A stretch of 64,000 nucleotides of DNA. Source: Pseudodesulfovibrio sp. zrk46 (GTDB lineage Bacteria; Desulfobacterota; Desulfovibrionia; Desulfovibrionales; Desulfovibrionaceae). The position numbers and the translations under genes are program-made. Positions within the stretch are counted from its first letter, which is position 1. Every line of letters begins with the position of its first letter. The stretch is from the NCBI RefSeq assembly GCF_012516435.1, contig NZ_CP051216.1:932001-996000 (forward strand), written 5' to 3'. A model generated the notes under the pieces. The model saw only the letters and a list, made by a program, of their open reading frames with translations. It had not been told where the DNA came from and made no database searches. Of this stretch, positions 35,989 to 43,976 are shown in pieces.

Positions 35989-36486
35989 ATGAGCAAGACC
36001 CTTGAGAATCTGAAAGCAGCGTTTGCAGGCGAATCCCAGGCTAACCGTAAATACCTCGCTTTTGCCGAGAAAGCCGAGTCCGAAGGCAAGCCCGGCGTTG
36101 CCAAGCTGTTCCGTGCTGCCGCTGCTGCCGAAACCATCCACGCTCACGCTCACCTGCGTCTCATGAAAGGCATCGGTTCCACCGAAGAGAACCTCAAGGC
36201 CGCCATTTCCGGCGAGACCTACGAATTTGAAAAGATGTACCCCGAGATGATGGATGACGCCAAAGAAGAAGGCGAAAACGCTATCCTCCGCTACTTCGGC
36301 TTTGCCAACGAAGCTGAGAAAATTCACGCCGAACTGTACACCGCAGCCCTCGAAGCTGACACCGACAAGTTCGCTGAAGCCGAGTTCTACATCTGCTCCG
36401 TCTGCGGCCACACCCAGGACGGCGAAGCCACCGAGAAGTGTCCCATCTGCGGCGCAGCTCCCAAGGCTTACCACAAGGTAGACTAG
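35989..36486 (+). CDS. rbr: Rubrerythrin
   Basis: A 165-residue protein. A four-helix ferritin-like diiron domain starts TLENLKAAFAGESQANRKYL and carries the E-x-x-H type ligands (AAAAETIHAHAHL; FANEAEKIHAELY). The C-terminal rubredoxin-like domain is YICSVCGHTQDG with CPICGAAP, holding one iron. It reduces hydrogen peroxide to water in the cytoplasm of anaerobes, using rubredoxin or NADH-linked electrons. GAGGAG lies upstream of the ATG. It is a single gene with its own terminator, a candidate PerR box and flanking fold-back repeats. Confidence 0.96.
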   Translation: MSKTLENLKAAFAGESQANRKYLAFAEKAESEGKPGVAKLFRAAAAAETIHAHAHLRLMKGIGSTEENLKAAISGETYEFEKMYPEMMDDAKEEGENAILRYFGFANEAEKIHAELYTAALEADTDKFAEAEFYICSVCGHTQDGEATEKCPICGAAPKAYHKVD

Positions 36487-36496
36487 CACGTGCATC

Positions 36497-36617
36497 GGCT
36501 CCGGATAGCGGCCCATCTGCGTCGTTGCCGGGCAACGAGTGAATCCTCACCGTAGCGCTGCTACGCCTCCGGTTCACTCGAGCCCGCCGTCTAGCAGCTG
36601 CACCACTCTCCGAAGCC
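36497..36617. repeat. Fold-back repeat family 2, copy B
   Basis: A 121-nt imperfect hairpin: centre GTAGC-gct-GCTAC, next stem CGAGTGAA with TTCACTCG, outer arms GGCTCCGGATAGCGG with the complement of ACTCTCCGAAGCC. It shares TGCACCACTCT and AATCCTCACCGTAGC with copy A at 35558-35730. Confidence 0.75.
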
Positions 36618-36632
36618 TTACAATAGAAATTA

Positions 36633-36665
36633 AGAGGGCAAGCTCTATTGAGCTTGCCCTCTCTT
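36633..36665 (+). terminator. Rho-independent terminator after rubrerythrin
   Basis: GAGGGCAAGCTC (36634-36645) pairs with GAGCTTGCCCTC (36650-36661) around TATT, then TCTTT. The minus-strand ankyrin gene ends 80 bp further on. Confidence 0.8.
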
Positions 36666-36744
36666 TGTGGCTCGTTCTTTTTAGCTTCATTTCAATAGAG
36701 AATTTACAAAGAGTTTGCGAACTTCAAAGCTATCATTCGAATAC

Positions 36745-38136
36745 TTACTGCTTCAACTTCTCTTCAATTTCATCAGGCATGGGCTTCACGGTATAGCCGT
36801 CTTCCATCTTTATTTTTTGCATGTCTGCAATGACTTTGGCTTTTATATCTCCAGCCTCAAGGGGATACCATGCCTGATAAACAGCAACGTAGGTGTTTCT
36901 ATGCTTCCCAATAAACAACACACCTTCTGTTTCAGAACTGTTGCACCTGAGAAGGTAAAGCTTGTGATTGTCTGACTGCTCAACAATCTGAGTAGTTGAG
37001 GATTCAGCGCACTGAGGAATAATCTTCGCCTTTACAGCCTGTTGAATGGTGTCAAAGGAATATCCAGGTGCATATAGCCCCATAACGCTGTAAAAATGGG
37101 TCCAATCCTTGATTGATTCCTTTCTCGGAAGGCTCTCATAAATGATCGTACCTCCGTTTTGCTTAAAGCGAGTCTTTATGTTGTTTGCAGTCTCTTCTGT
37201 TTGCGCCCAAACCGGGGTAGGATAGGTCAAATTGACTTCATGGATAAACATGCTGTGCGACAGACGAACTTCGGACGCTTCAGTCTCAAACACAATCGGC
37301 GTGGTGTCCAGTTTTGCAGGCCTTTTCGCATTGGGATAATCTTCAAATGTCATGCCTCGTTTTTCCAGCCAATCGACAACACGCCATAGCCACATATATC
37401 CATCAATTCTAGGATCTTCTGCAACGACGCGAGACTCTAGGGTTAAGTCGATCACAGATTGAACAGAAAAGTCGAGAGGAGGAGGCGATACATGGTGATA
37501 GTTGATGCCTTTTTCAAGCCAATATAAAACCATTTTATAATTGGCTACTTCCGCCAACCGAGTGATCACAGATCTACCACCAGAGACGATACGATCAACA
37601 TCAGCGCCAGCACTAACAAGGTATAAGAATATCCTCTCTTGCTCTGACAGCAATGCCCACTCAATAGGTAACTTCCCTCTATCTAATCCTACAAGATTGG
37701 GATCAGCATTTCCTATTTCGAACATCATCCGTAAATAATCTAGGCTTAGATTGCTCGAAGTAGGAGAACATTTTCGAACTGCCCAATGAAGAGGGGAAAA
37801 GTCTGACCCTTCAATTTGAAAATTGGGATCAGCACCAAGCTCCAACAACCGCCGGAAACCTTTTTTGTTGGGGTGCTGTAAAACCCACACAAGGGGCGTG
37901 TATCCTAAAGGATGATGGGCGTTGACATTTGCCCCTTTGGAAACCAGTTCATCTATCTCCTCAATGTCACCATCAGATGCTGCTTCAGCCAGTGCTTGAG
38001 CCAACTCGTCACCAGGAAACATATCTTCAACACTCATTGCGTATATCGGCTTCACTTTCCCGTTTTTCGCTGGCTGATTACCGCAACCACACAAAGCAAT
38101 GAGGAAAATGCATATCATGAGTAACAGTTTTTTCAT
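36745..38136 (-). CDS. Ankyrin-repeat lipoprotein, unknown function
   Basis: A 463-residue protein. The signal peptide ends in the lipobox ALCGCG, with lipidated cysteine near residue 17. Three or four ankyrin repeats follow (for example GANVNAHHPLGYTPLVWVLQ, GADPNFQIEGSDFSPLHWA and a third with SAGADVD). The rest (about 270-463) is a soluble domain that I do not recognise. It faces the periplasm or sits at a membrane. Its DNA is visibly AT-richer than the neighbours, which hints at acquisition. Ankyrin proteins bind partner proteins; the partner is unknown. Confidence 0.75.
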   Translation of the reverse strand: MKKLLLMICIFLIALCGCGNQPAKNGKVKPIYAMSVEDMFPGDELAQALAEAASDGDIEEIDELVSKGANVNAHHPLGYTPLVWVLQHPNKKGFRRLLELGADPNFQIEGSDFSPLHWAVRKCSPTSSNLSLDYLRMMFEIGNADPNLVGLDRGKLPIEWALLSEQERIFLYLVSAGADVDRIVSGGRSVITRLAEVANYKMVLYWLEKGINYHHVSPPPLDFSVQSVIDLTLESRVVAEDPRIDGYMWLWRVVDWLEKRGMTFEDYPNAKRPAKLDTTPIVFETEASEVRLSHSMFIHEVNLTYPTPVWAQTEETANNIKTRFKQNGGTIIYESLPRKESIKDWTHFYSVMGLYAPGYSFDTIQQAVKAKIIPQCAESSTTQIVEQSDNHKLYLLRCNSSETEGVLFIGKHRNTYVAVYQAWYPLEAGDIKAKVIADMQKIKMEDGYTVKPMPDEIEEKLKQ

Positions 38137-38222
38137 TCTCTCTTCCCGGTACTAGGTTCAATTTCAAAAGGGCTTTTATGATATTTTCTAAATGAAGTTA
38201 AGGCGACTAAGTCTCTGCACAC

Positions 38223-38264
38223 AAAAAAAGAGCGAGAAAAGCCATAGGGCTTTCCTCGCTCTTT
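38223..38264 (-). terminator. Rho-independent terminator of the response-regulator operon
   Basis: On the minus strand the stem AAAGAGCGAG with CTCGCTCTTT is extended by AAAGCC with GGCTTT, one mismatch and a 4-nt loop, followed by T-residues (A-run on the plus strand at 38223-38229). Confidence 0.85.
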
Positions 38265-38286
38265 ACTCAATCAAAATCGTGTCGTG

Positions 38287-38655
38287 CTATTCGCCGACTG
38301 CAGCCTTGACGGTTTCCACGAGCTTGCGGGTGTCGATGGGCTTGGTGAAGGTTTCGACAACGTCGAAGACCTTGGCCAGTTCCACGATGGCTTCGGGGTT
38401 GAAGGCCTCACCGCCGGAGATGGCGATGAACTTGTGGGACTTGTCAGCCTTGATCAGCTCGCCCATTACCTGCAGGCCGCCCTTCTTGGGCAGGAAGATA
38501 TCCACGATACTCAGATCGATGTCACGATCCTGACAGAGGCGCACAGCCTCTTCACCGTCCGCGGCCTCGACCACGGCGAACCCTTCCGCCTCAAGCACGG
38601 ACTTGAGCAGTTCGCGGATCATGGGGGCATCGTCAACTACGAGAATGGTCTTCAT
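38287..38655 (-). CDS. CheY-like response regulator
   Basis: A 122-residue single-domain receiver. The acidic pair lies in ILVVDDAPMI, phosphoacceptor Asp in LSIVDIFLPKKGG, and the conserved Lys in VETFTKPIDTRKL. It has no output domain. It lies 31 bp after the hybrid kinase gene 38687-41104 and probably belongs to its phosphorelay or signals to another protein. The stop is followed by a strong terminator. Confidence 0.92.
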   Translation of the reverse strand: MKTILVVDDAPMIRELLKSVLEAEGFAVVEAADGEEAVRLCQDRDIDLSIVDIFLPKKGGLQVMGELIKADKSHKFIAISGGEAFNPEAIVELAKVFDVVETFTKPIDTRKLVETVKAAVGE

Positions 38656-38686
38656 TGTTACTGCTCCTTGCTTGGTAGGAATACCA

Positions 38687-41104
38687 CTATGACTGCATAT
38701 CGTCAGTTATATACTGTAGCGCGGTTTTCACTTCAGCTTCAAGGATTTTAAGCTCCTCTTCGGCTGAATTCACATCTTTTTGTTTACAGAAAAATTCCAC
38801 CTGCTCGGCCACGGCTCCGGCGCGCTCTGCGCCTACGGTTCTGGACGAGCCCTTGATGGAGTGGGCGAGACGTTTGGCCTCTTCCCAATCATGGTTTGCC
38901 ATATACGAAATCAATTCCTCTAATTCTCCCGGAATGTCACGCAGAAAAATCTCATCCATGCGGGTCAACAGGTCCTTTCGTCCCCCGAGCATATCCAGTG
39001 CGCCCTGACGGTTGAAGCTGTCGACAGCACAGGGAGCATCTTCCGCACCGGTCTTCTCGTCGCCGCACAGGTCAGCGCCGTGCATCGCCCGGGCCAGCGT
39101 GGAATAGAACTCAGTCATCTTAATGGGCTTGGCGATGTAATCGTTCATGCCCGCTTCCATGAACCGCTCCTTGTCGCCCTTGAGGGCGTGGGCGGTGATA
39201 GCCACGATGGGAATCTTGGGATCCGTCGCGCCGGAGTTGGGATTACGGATGGCGCGAGTGGCGGATATACCGTCCATGATCGGCATCTGCACATCCATGA
39301 GGATGATATCGAACCGGTCCTTCTTCACGGCCTCCAGCGCCTGAGCGCCGTTCTCCACGCAGACCACGTTGTGTCCCTGTTCGATGAGCAGGGTGGACGC
39401 CAGCTCCAGATTGAGCTTGTTGTCGTCGGCCAGCAGCACCTTGAGGTTGGAGAGGCCGAGGGACTCCAGATCCAGCGTCGCTTCAATATCACGGGCAACG
39501 TTGGCTTCGTCACCAATGATGAACTTGGCGGTAAAGGCGAAAGTGCTGCCCTTGCCCTCTTCGCTGGCGATGCGGAGGCGGCCCTGCATCAACTCGACCA
39601 GCAGCGTACAGATGGACAACCCTAGTCCGGTGCCGCCGTGCTTGCGGGTCACGGAGTCGTCGGCCTGCAAGAAGGACTTGAAGATCGCCTTCTGCTTATC
39701 CTTGGGAATACCGACACCGGTATCGGTGACAGCGAATTCCAGCACCACCTCATCACCCTTCTTGGGCTTGGGTGGGGCGGAAACCAGAGAGATATCGATG
39801 GACACGCCGCCCTGTTCCGTGAACTTGACCGCGTTGGACACCAGATTGATGAGCACCTGCTTGAGCCGGTAGGGGTCGCCAACCAGTACATTGGGCACGT
39901 CGTCGGCAATGGAATTATCGAGGAAGAGCGACTTGTCCGACGTCTGCGTACGGTGAATGTCCATGGCGGAATCCAGTGTCTTGCGCAGGTCGAAGTCGAT
40001 CTTCTCCAGCGTGAGCTTGCGCGCCTCGATCTTGGAGAAATCAAGGATGTCGTTGATGACGGACAGGAGGGAGTTGCCCGCCTGCATGACCCGCTGGAGA
40101 TAATTGGTGCGCTTGCTCTCGTTGACGGAACGCAGGGCGAGCTCGGTCATGCCGAGCACCGCATTGAGCGGGGTGCGGATTTCATGGCTCATGTTGGCCA
40201 GAAACGCCGACTTGGCGCGGGTAGCCGCGTCCGCCTTCTTCATGGCCGAAACCAGCCGCATGGACTTGTTGGTCAGCTCGGAGTTGGCCTTTTCCAGCTC
40301 CTTGGTGCGCTGACGAACACGGTCTTCCAATCTGTCGTGCGCCTTTTGCAGATCATCCTCAGCCCTCTTTCTGGCCGTGATGTCGATACCGAGCACCATG
40401 ATCATGCGCTCGCCGGCCGAGTCGGTCATGGGGCTGCACTGCAAATGGAAGGTCCGGCCCTTGCTGTCGGTCCAGTCCCACTCCACGGCCCGGTCCTGTT
40501 CCATGGCGGCCATGGGCGGACAGGCGTTGCAGTCAGACTTGGAGCACTCCAGGGCTTCCTTGCAATTCTTGCCCTTGGGGCTGCCGAAATACTTACGGAA
40601 ATATCTGTTGGCGTACCGGATGCTCTTGTCCGGATACAGGTGGTAGACAATACCGGGCAGAGATTCCATGAAGAAAATCTGACGCTGCTGCTCGCGACGC
40701 AAATCCTCATCGGACTTGCGCAACTCGGTCAGATCAAGGGTGGATACGGCCAGCCGGACCACGTCGCCCCATGGGTTGAAGACCGGCACGATGGAGTGCA
40801 CCAGATTGCGGTCGTCCACCTCTTCTTCAAAGCGGACAGAAGCCCTCTTTTCGATGGCGTCCTGCACCTTCTCCCGTCTGATTGCGGCCACGTCCTCCGG
40901 CAAAAAGGAGTACACATCGTGGTTTTCCAATTCCTCGACGGACTTCAGCCCCATCAGTAACGCCGCAGCCTTATTGGCGGCAAGGATGTGGCCATTGACG
41001 TCCATGACGAATGAGGATTCGACGGCCGAATCCAACAGGGCGCGCGACGTCTCATCGATGGAGACATAAGATCTGGTAGTACTTTTATTCAGCTTATCCG
41101 ACAT
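38687..41104 (-). CDS. Hybrid sensor histidine kinase (PAS-PAS-HisKA-HATPase-REC-HPt) with a cysteine-rich PAS
   Basis: An 805-residue protein without membrane helices. PAS 1 covers about residues 20-130 and PAS 2 about 145-255. PAS 2 contains a cysteine cluster (CKEALECSKSDCNACPP), which could hold a metal or Fe-S centre. A coiled coil leads to HisKA with His307 (MSHEIRTPLNAV), HATPase (DTGVGIP, GTGLGLSI), a receiver (LILMDVQMPIMDG after ILLADDN-like VLLADDNKL) and an HPt domain (AHSIKGSSRTVGA) with the full consensus around its His. The whole four-step phosphorelay is therefore in one chain, with the small receiver at 38287 downstream. Confidence 0.93.
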   Translation of the reverse strand: MSDKLNKSTTRSYVSIDETSRALLDSAVESSFVMDVNGHILAANKAAALLMGLKSVEELENHDVYSFLPEDVAAIRREKVQDAIEKRASVRFEEEVDDRNLVHSIVPVFNPWGDVVRLAVSTLDLTELRKSDEDLRREQQRQIFFMESLPGIVYHLYPDKSIRYANRYFRKYFGSPKGKNCKEALECSKSDCNACPPMAAMEQDRAVEWDWTDSKGRTFHLQCSPMTDSAGERMIMVLGIDITARKRAEDDLQKAHDRLEDRVRQRTKELEKANSELTNKSMRLVSAMKKADAATRAKSAFLANMSHEIRTPLNAVLGMTELALRSVNESKRTNYLQRVMQAGNSLLSVINDILDFSKIEARKLTLEKIDFDLRKTLDSAMDIHRTQTSDKSLFLDNSIADDVPNVLVGDPYRLKQVLINLVSNAVKFTEQGGVSIDISLVSAPPKPKKGDEVVLEFAVTDTGVGIPKDKQKAIFKSFLQADDSVTRKHGGTGLGLSICTLLVELMQGRLRIASEEGKGSTFAFTAKFIIGDEANVARDIEATLDLESLGLSNLKVLLADDNKLNLELASTLLIEQGHNVVCVENGAQALEAVKKDRFDIILMDVQMPIMDGISATRAIRNPNSGATDPKIPIVAITAHALKGDKERFMEAGMNDYIAKPIKMTEFYSTLARAMHGADLCGDEKTGAEDAPCAVDSFNRQGALDMLGGRKDLLTRMDEIFLRDIPGELEELISYMANHDWEEAKRLAHSIKGSSRTVGAERAGAVAEQVEFFCKQKDVNSAEEELKILEAEVKTALQYITDDMQS

Positions 41105-41311
41105 AGGCAGCAGGCAGTGTCCAATTCAAAATAACGTTTTCAAGCAGTTGCAACCCAGCATTGCGTGGCGTTCTTATCTACTCATAGCACAATACTTCGT
41201 TAATATGGATTAGAAAATGCCATTCTTTTGAGCAATTATTTCCATGACACGACCGAGCCTCGCTTTCTCTGCCGGGTTCCCATCCGAAAGCCCGGGTGAT
41301 ATGTTCCCTCC

Positions 41312-42181
41312 ATGGATTACGAAGGCAACATCATCCGGCCCCCAAGCGAGGCCCACAGCATTCTGCTCCAGGTCACCCTCGGCTGCTCCCACAACAAGTG
41401 CTCGTTCTGTGGGGCATACACGGACAAGCGGTTTGGCATCAAATCGCCCGAGATCGTCCACAAGGATATTCTCTTCGCGGCCAAACACTGCCGCCGCCAA
41501 CGCCGCCTGTTTCTCTGCGACGGCGATGCGCTCATCCTGCCGCAGGCCCGCCTGCTCGAAATACTGGCCGACATCCGGGAGCACCTCCCGTGGGTGCTGC
41601 GAGTAGGCACCTACGCCAGCGCCAAGAGCCTGAAATCCAAAACCGATGAAGAGCTGGCCGAACTCCGGGACGCCGGTATCGGCATCCTCTACATGGGCCT
41701 CGAATCCGGCGACGACACCATCCTCAAGGCCATGAACAAGCACGGCGACTCCGCGGCCATCATTGAGCAGGGCCGCCGCGCCCGACAGGCGGGATTCAAG
41801 CTCAACGTCACGGTCATCAACGGCCTCGGCGGCGAGGAGCGCTCCATGGAACACGCCCGCGCCACGGCCCGCGCCCTGTCCGAGATGGACCCCGAACAGA
41901 TCGGCGCCCTCTCCCTCATGCTCGTGCCCGACACCCCGCTCCACGACCAATACGAGCGCGGTGAGTTCGTGCTGCCCGATGCCCGCGGCATGCTCCTCGA
42001 AATCCGCGAAATGCTCGCCGGACTCAATCTCACCAAGGGGCTCTTTCTCGCCAACCACGCCTCCAACTACCTGCCCCTCAAGGTCCGTATCCCCAGCGGC
42101 AAGGACAAGGCGCTGGCAGAGATCGACGCCGCACTGGCAGGCGACCGCGGCCTGACGCCCGAATGGATGCGGGGGCTGTAA
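41312..42181 (+). CDS. Radical SAM protein with a CX4CX2C motif
   Basis: A 289-residue protein. Near residue 25 the cluster motif is GCSHNKCSFCG, spacing C-X4-C-X2-C rather than the classical C-X3-C-X2-C. A GDAL motif (FLCDGDALIL) and GLESGDDTIL support the radical SAM barrel and SAM binding. The family (Elp3/B12-like barrel) is common in anaerobes and has no assigned substrate that I can name. A single gene between a hybrid kinase (divergent) and Hsp20 genes (convergent). Confidence 0.8.
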   Translation: MDYEGNIIRPPSEAHSILLQVTLGCSHNKCSFCGAYTDKRFGIKSPEIVHKDILFAAKHCRRQRRLFLCDGDALILPQARLLEILADIREHLPWVLRVGTYASAKSLKSKTDEELAELRDAGIGILYMGLESGDDTILKAMNKHGDSAAIIEQGRRARQAGFKLNVTVINGLGGEERSMEHARATARALSEMDPEQIGALSLMLVPDTPLHDQYERGEFVLPDARGMLLEIREMLAGLNLTKGLFLANHASNYLPLKVRIPSGKDKALAEIDAALAGDRGLTPEWMRGL

Positions 42182-42223
42182 GCTCTTCGACCTTTCCCCT
42201 GACACCGTAAGGCTTGTGAGGAT

Positions 42224-42262
42224 AAAAAAAGAAAGGCCCGACAACACAATGCTGTCGGGCCT
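42224..42262 (-). terminator. Rho-independent terminator of the Hsp20 operon
   Basis: GGCCCGACA (42235-42243) pairs with TGTCGGGCC (42253-42261). On the minus strand it is followed by a T-run (plus-strand A-run at 42224-42230). Confidence 0.88.
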
Positions 42263-42295
42263 CCCTTCAGGTGATGGCAAACAGGGGCTGAATGG

Positions 42296-42661
42296 CTACC
42301 CCTGTATAATCTCAATTTTCTTGGGCTGAACCTTTTCGACCTTGGGCAAGTGCAGTTCCAGCACGCCGTTGTCGAGGTTGGCCTTGATGCGCTCGCGATC
42401 CACGATGTCGGAAATGGCGATGGAGCGCACGTATTCGCAGTCGCCAAACTGCATCTCCACGAAATGCTCGTCCTCGGAAGGGGCCAGAGAAGTGCGTCCG
42501 GTGACGACAAGCTCGCCTTCCTGCAGATCGATGCTCATGTTTTCACGTTTCACACCGGGCAAATCCATGAAGATGTAAAATCCGTCCTCACGTTCGAGGA
42601 TATCGGTGGCGGGACGGTACCGGGTCAAATTGCGTTCTTCGGTTTTGACAAGTTCGCTCAT
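42296..42661 (-). CDS. Small heat-shock protein (Hsp20/alpha-crystallin)
   Basis: A 121-residue protein. The alpha-crystallin domain starts DGFYIFMDLPGVKRENMSID and continues with LVVTGRTSLAPSEDEHFVEM and NGVLELHLPKVE, the G-V-L motif of the family. It is an ATP-independent holdase that keeps unfolding proteins soluble. It lies 11 bp after the second Hsp20 gene, so the two are one operon. A short N-terminal arm suggests a smaller assembly than classical Hsp20. Confidence 0.93.
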   Translation of the reverse strand: MSELVKTEERNLTRYRPATDILEREDGFYIFMDLPGVKRENMSIDLQEGELVVTGRTSLAPSEDEHFVEMQFGDCEYVRSIAISDIVDRERIKANLDNGVLELHLPKVEKVQPKKIEIIQG

Positions 42662-42672
42662 TGGATACCTCC

Positions 42673-43086
42673 TTAGGCCACGTCGATGGCGATGTTGCGG
42701 GGCTTGACTTCGGCTGCCTTGGGCAGGGTCACGGTCAGAACACCGTCGGTTATGGTGGCGGTGACGCTGTCACGATCAACGGGCACACCAATGTTTATAA
42801 CTCTGTGGAAAACGCCGCCGGGACGTTCCTGACGATAGTATTTTCCTTCAGGTGCGGAGCGTTCACCCTTGAGGACAAGAGTCTTGTCCGTGAGGGTCAA
42901 TTCCATGTCTTCGAGGGCTACGCCGGGGACTTCGGCCCGTACATAAATGTTGTCCTCGTCATTGCTCAAGTTGAGCGGAGGGTATGCCAGTCGGCGATCG
43001 TCGCCCATCGGTGACTTGAAAAACTCTTCGAACACTCTGTCAAAGCGAGATGGGAATTTGTAAAGCGTATTAAAATCGATAACCAT
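42673..43086 (-). CDS. Small heat-shock protein (Hsp20/alpha-crystallin), second copy
   Basis: A 137-residue protein from the ATG at 43084-43086, which has a perfect GGAGG upstream; a longer frame to 43242 is not used. A phenylalanine-rich N-terminal arm (FNTLYKFPSRFDRVFEEFF) precedes the alpha-crystallin domain (IYVRAEVPGVALEDMELTL to DGVLTVTLPKAA). The two Hsp20 proteins differ in the arm and may form mixed oligomers, as is common for adjacent pairs. A heat-shock-like promoter lies just upstream. Confidence 0.93.
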   Translation of the reverse strand: MVIDFNTLYKFPSRFDRVFEEFFKSPMGDDRRLAYPPLNLSNDEDNIYVRAEVPGVALEDMELTLTDKTLVLKGERSAPEGKYYRQERPGGVFHRVINIGVPVDRDSVTATITDGVLTVTLPKAAEVKPRNIAIDVA

Positions 43087-43120
43087 AGATGGACCTCCTT
43101 TTTTCTCTCGTTGACCAGAG

Positions 43121-43147
43121 AATAGGCACGCTTTTTTTAACGTCAAG
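43121..43147 (-). promoter_or_regulatory. Candidate heat-shock (sigma-32-like) promoter for the Hsp20 pair
   Basis: Read on the minus strand, CTTGACG (43147-43141) and CCTATT (43126-43121) are separated by 14 bases. Sigma-32 promoters use CTTGAA with CCCCAT and similar spacing. It lies about 35 bp upstream of the ATG at 43086. It also partly fits a sigma-70 -35. Confidence 0.35.
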
Positions 43148-43223
43148 ACCACCTGTGGAAAAAAATTTGCTCCGCACCCGAAATACGGATGCGGAGCAAG
43201 AAAAAGTCGGTATATGGTTCGAC

Positions 43224-43412
43224 CTATTTGGAGCCGGTCCACTCCTTTTCAGGGATGGCCTGGTCCACCAGCATGATGGGGATGTCATCCTTCACCGGGT
43301 AGACAACCGCACACTCGGGACAGGACAGACCTTTACCGCCACGAACGACGTTGAGCTTACCCTTGCATTTGGGGCAGGCGAGCAGTTTGAGTAGTTCTCT
43401 GTTCAGAGCCAT
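43224..43412 (-). CDS. Trm112-like/YcaR-family zinc-ribbon protein
   Basis: A 62-residue protein from the ATG at 43410-43412, with AAAGGAGG upstream. It starts MALNRELLKLLACPKCKGKL and contains CPKC and CPEC, a four-cysteine zinc ribbon, then VVYPVKDDIPIMLVDQAI, the family signature. The bacterial Trm112-like proteins (UPF0434) are linked to tRNA or protein-methyltransferase activation in other domains; the role here is unknown. Confidence 0.88.
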   Translation of the reverse strand: MALNRELLKLLACPKCKGKLNVVRGGKGLSCPECAVVYPVKDDIPIMLVDQAIPEKEWTGSK

Positions 43413-43480
43413 GAATTCCTCCTTTGGATGCCGGGAAAGTACACATCTCCCGGCGGCGTGGCAACTATGCAGTGCACATG

Positions 43481-43879
43481 TCACGCGGGCAGGGCAATCC
43501 CCAGCATCTCGCGCACGGTGGCCACGGCTCCCGCCTCGTCAACGATCTTGGTCAGCATCCGGTCCGCCCCGGCCCCCATGGAATCAACGCGGTTCTCAAG
43601 GGAACTCTCGCCGGACAGAGCCAGAATGGGCACGGGATTTCTTCTCTGCTCCCGCTCCAGCTTGCGAATGGCGCGGATAGCATCGACCCCGTCCATAAGC
43701 GGCATGATGATATCCATAATGATCAGGTCGAAATTCTTTTCGGCAAACAATTCCACGGCCTCTTCGCCGTCTCGCGCCTCGGTAATCTCGCATTGGAGAT
43801 CGCCCAGATAGTGACTGAGCAGCGCCCGGTAGTTTGGACTGTCGTCCACCAGGAGTATGAAATACAAAGAATCACGCAT
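43481..43879 (-). CDS. Single-domain response regulator
   Basis: A 132-residue receiver: acidic pair in ILLVDDSPNY, phosphoacceptor Asp in LIIMDIIMPLMDG, Ser/Thr in ILALSGESS. The conserved Lys region reads RMLTKIVD. There is no output domain. It stands alone between the Trm112-like and PHP genes. It may feed a hybrid kinase elsewhere. Confidence 0.9.
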   Translation of the reverse strand: MRDSLYFILLVDDSPNYRALLSHYLGDLQCEITEARDGEEAVELFAEKNFDLIIMDIIMPLMDGVDAIRAIRKLEREQRRNPVPILALSGESSLENRVDSMGAGADRMLTKIVDEAGAVATVREMLGIALPA

Positions 43880-43976
43880 GGAGCTTTACCTGCCTCGTGC
43901 TCACCTGTTACACATTTCACCATCCCCAGTGTATCGCACACCACCATGAAATCAACCTCAAGGGACAAACTATAAT

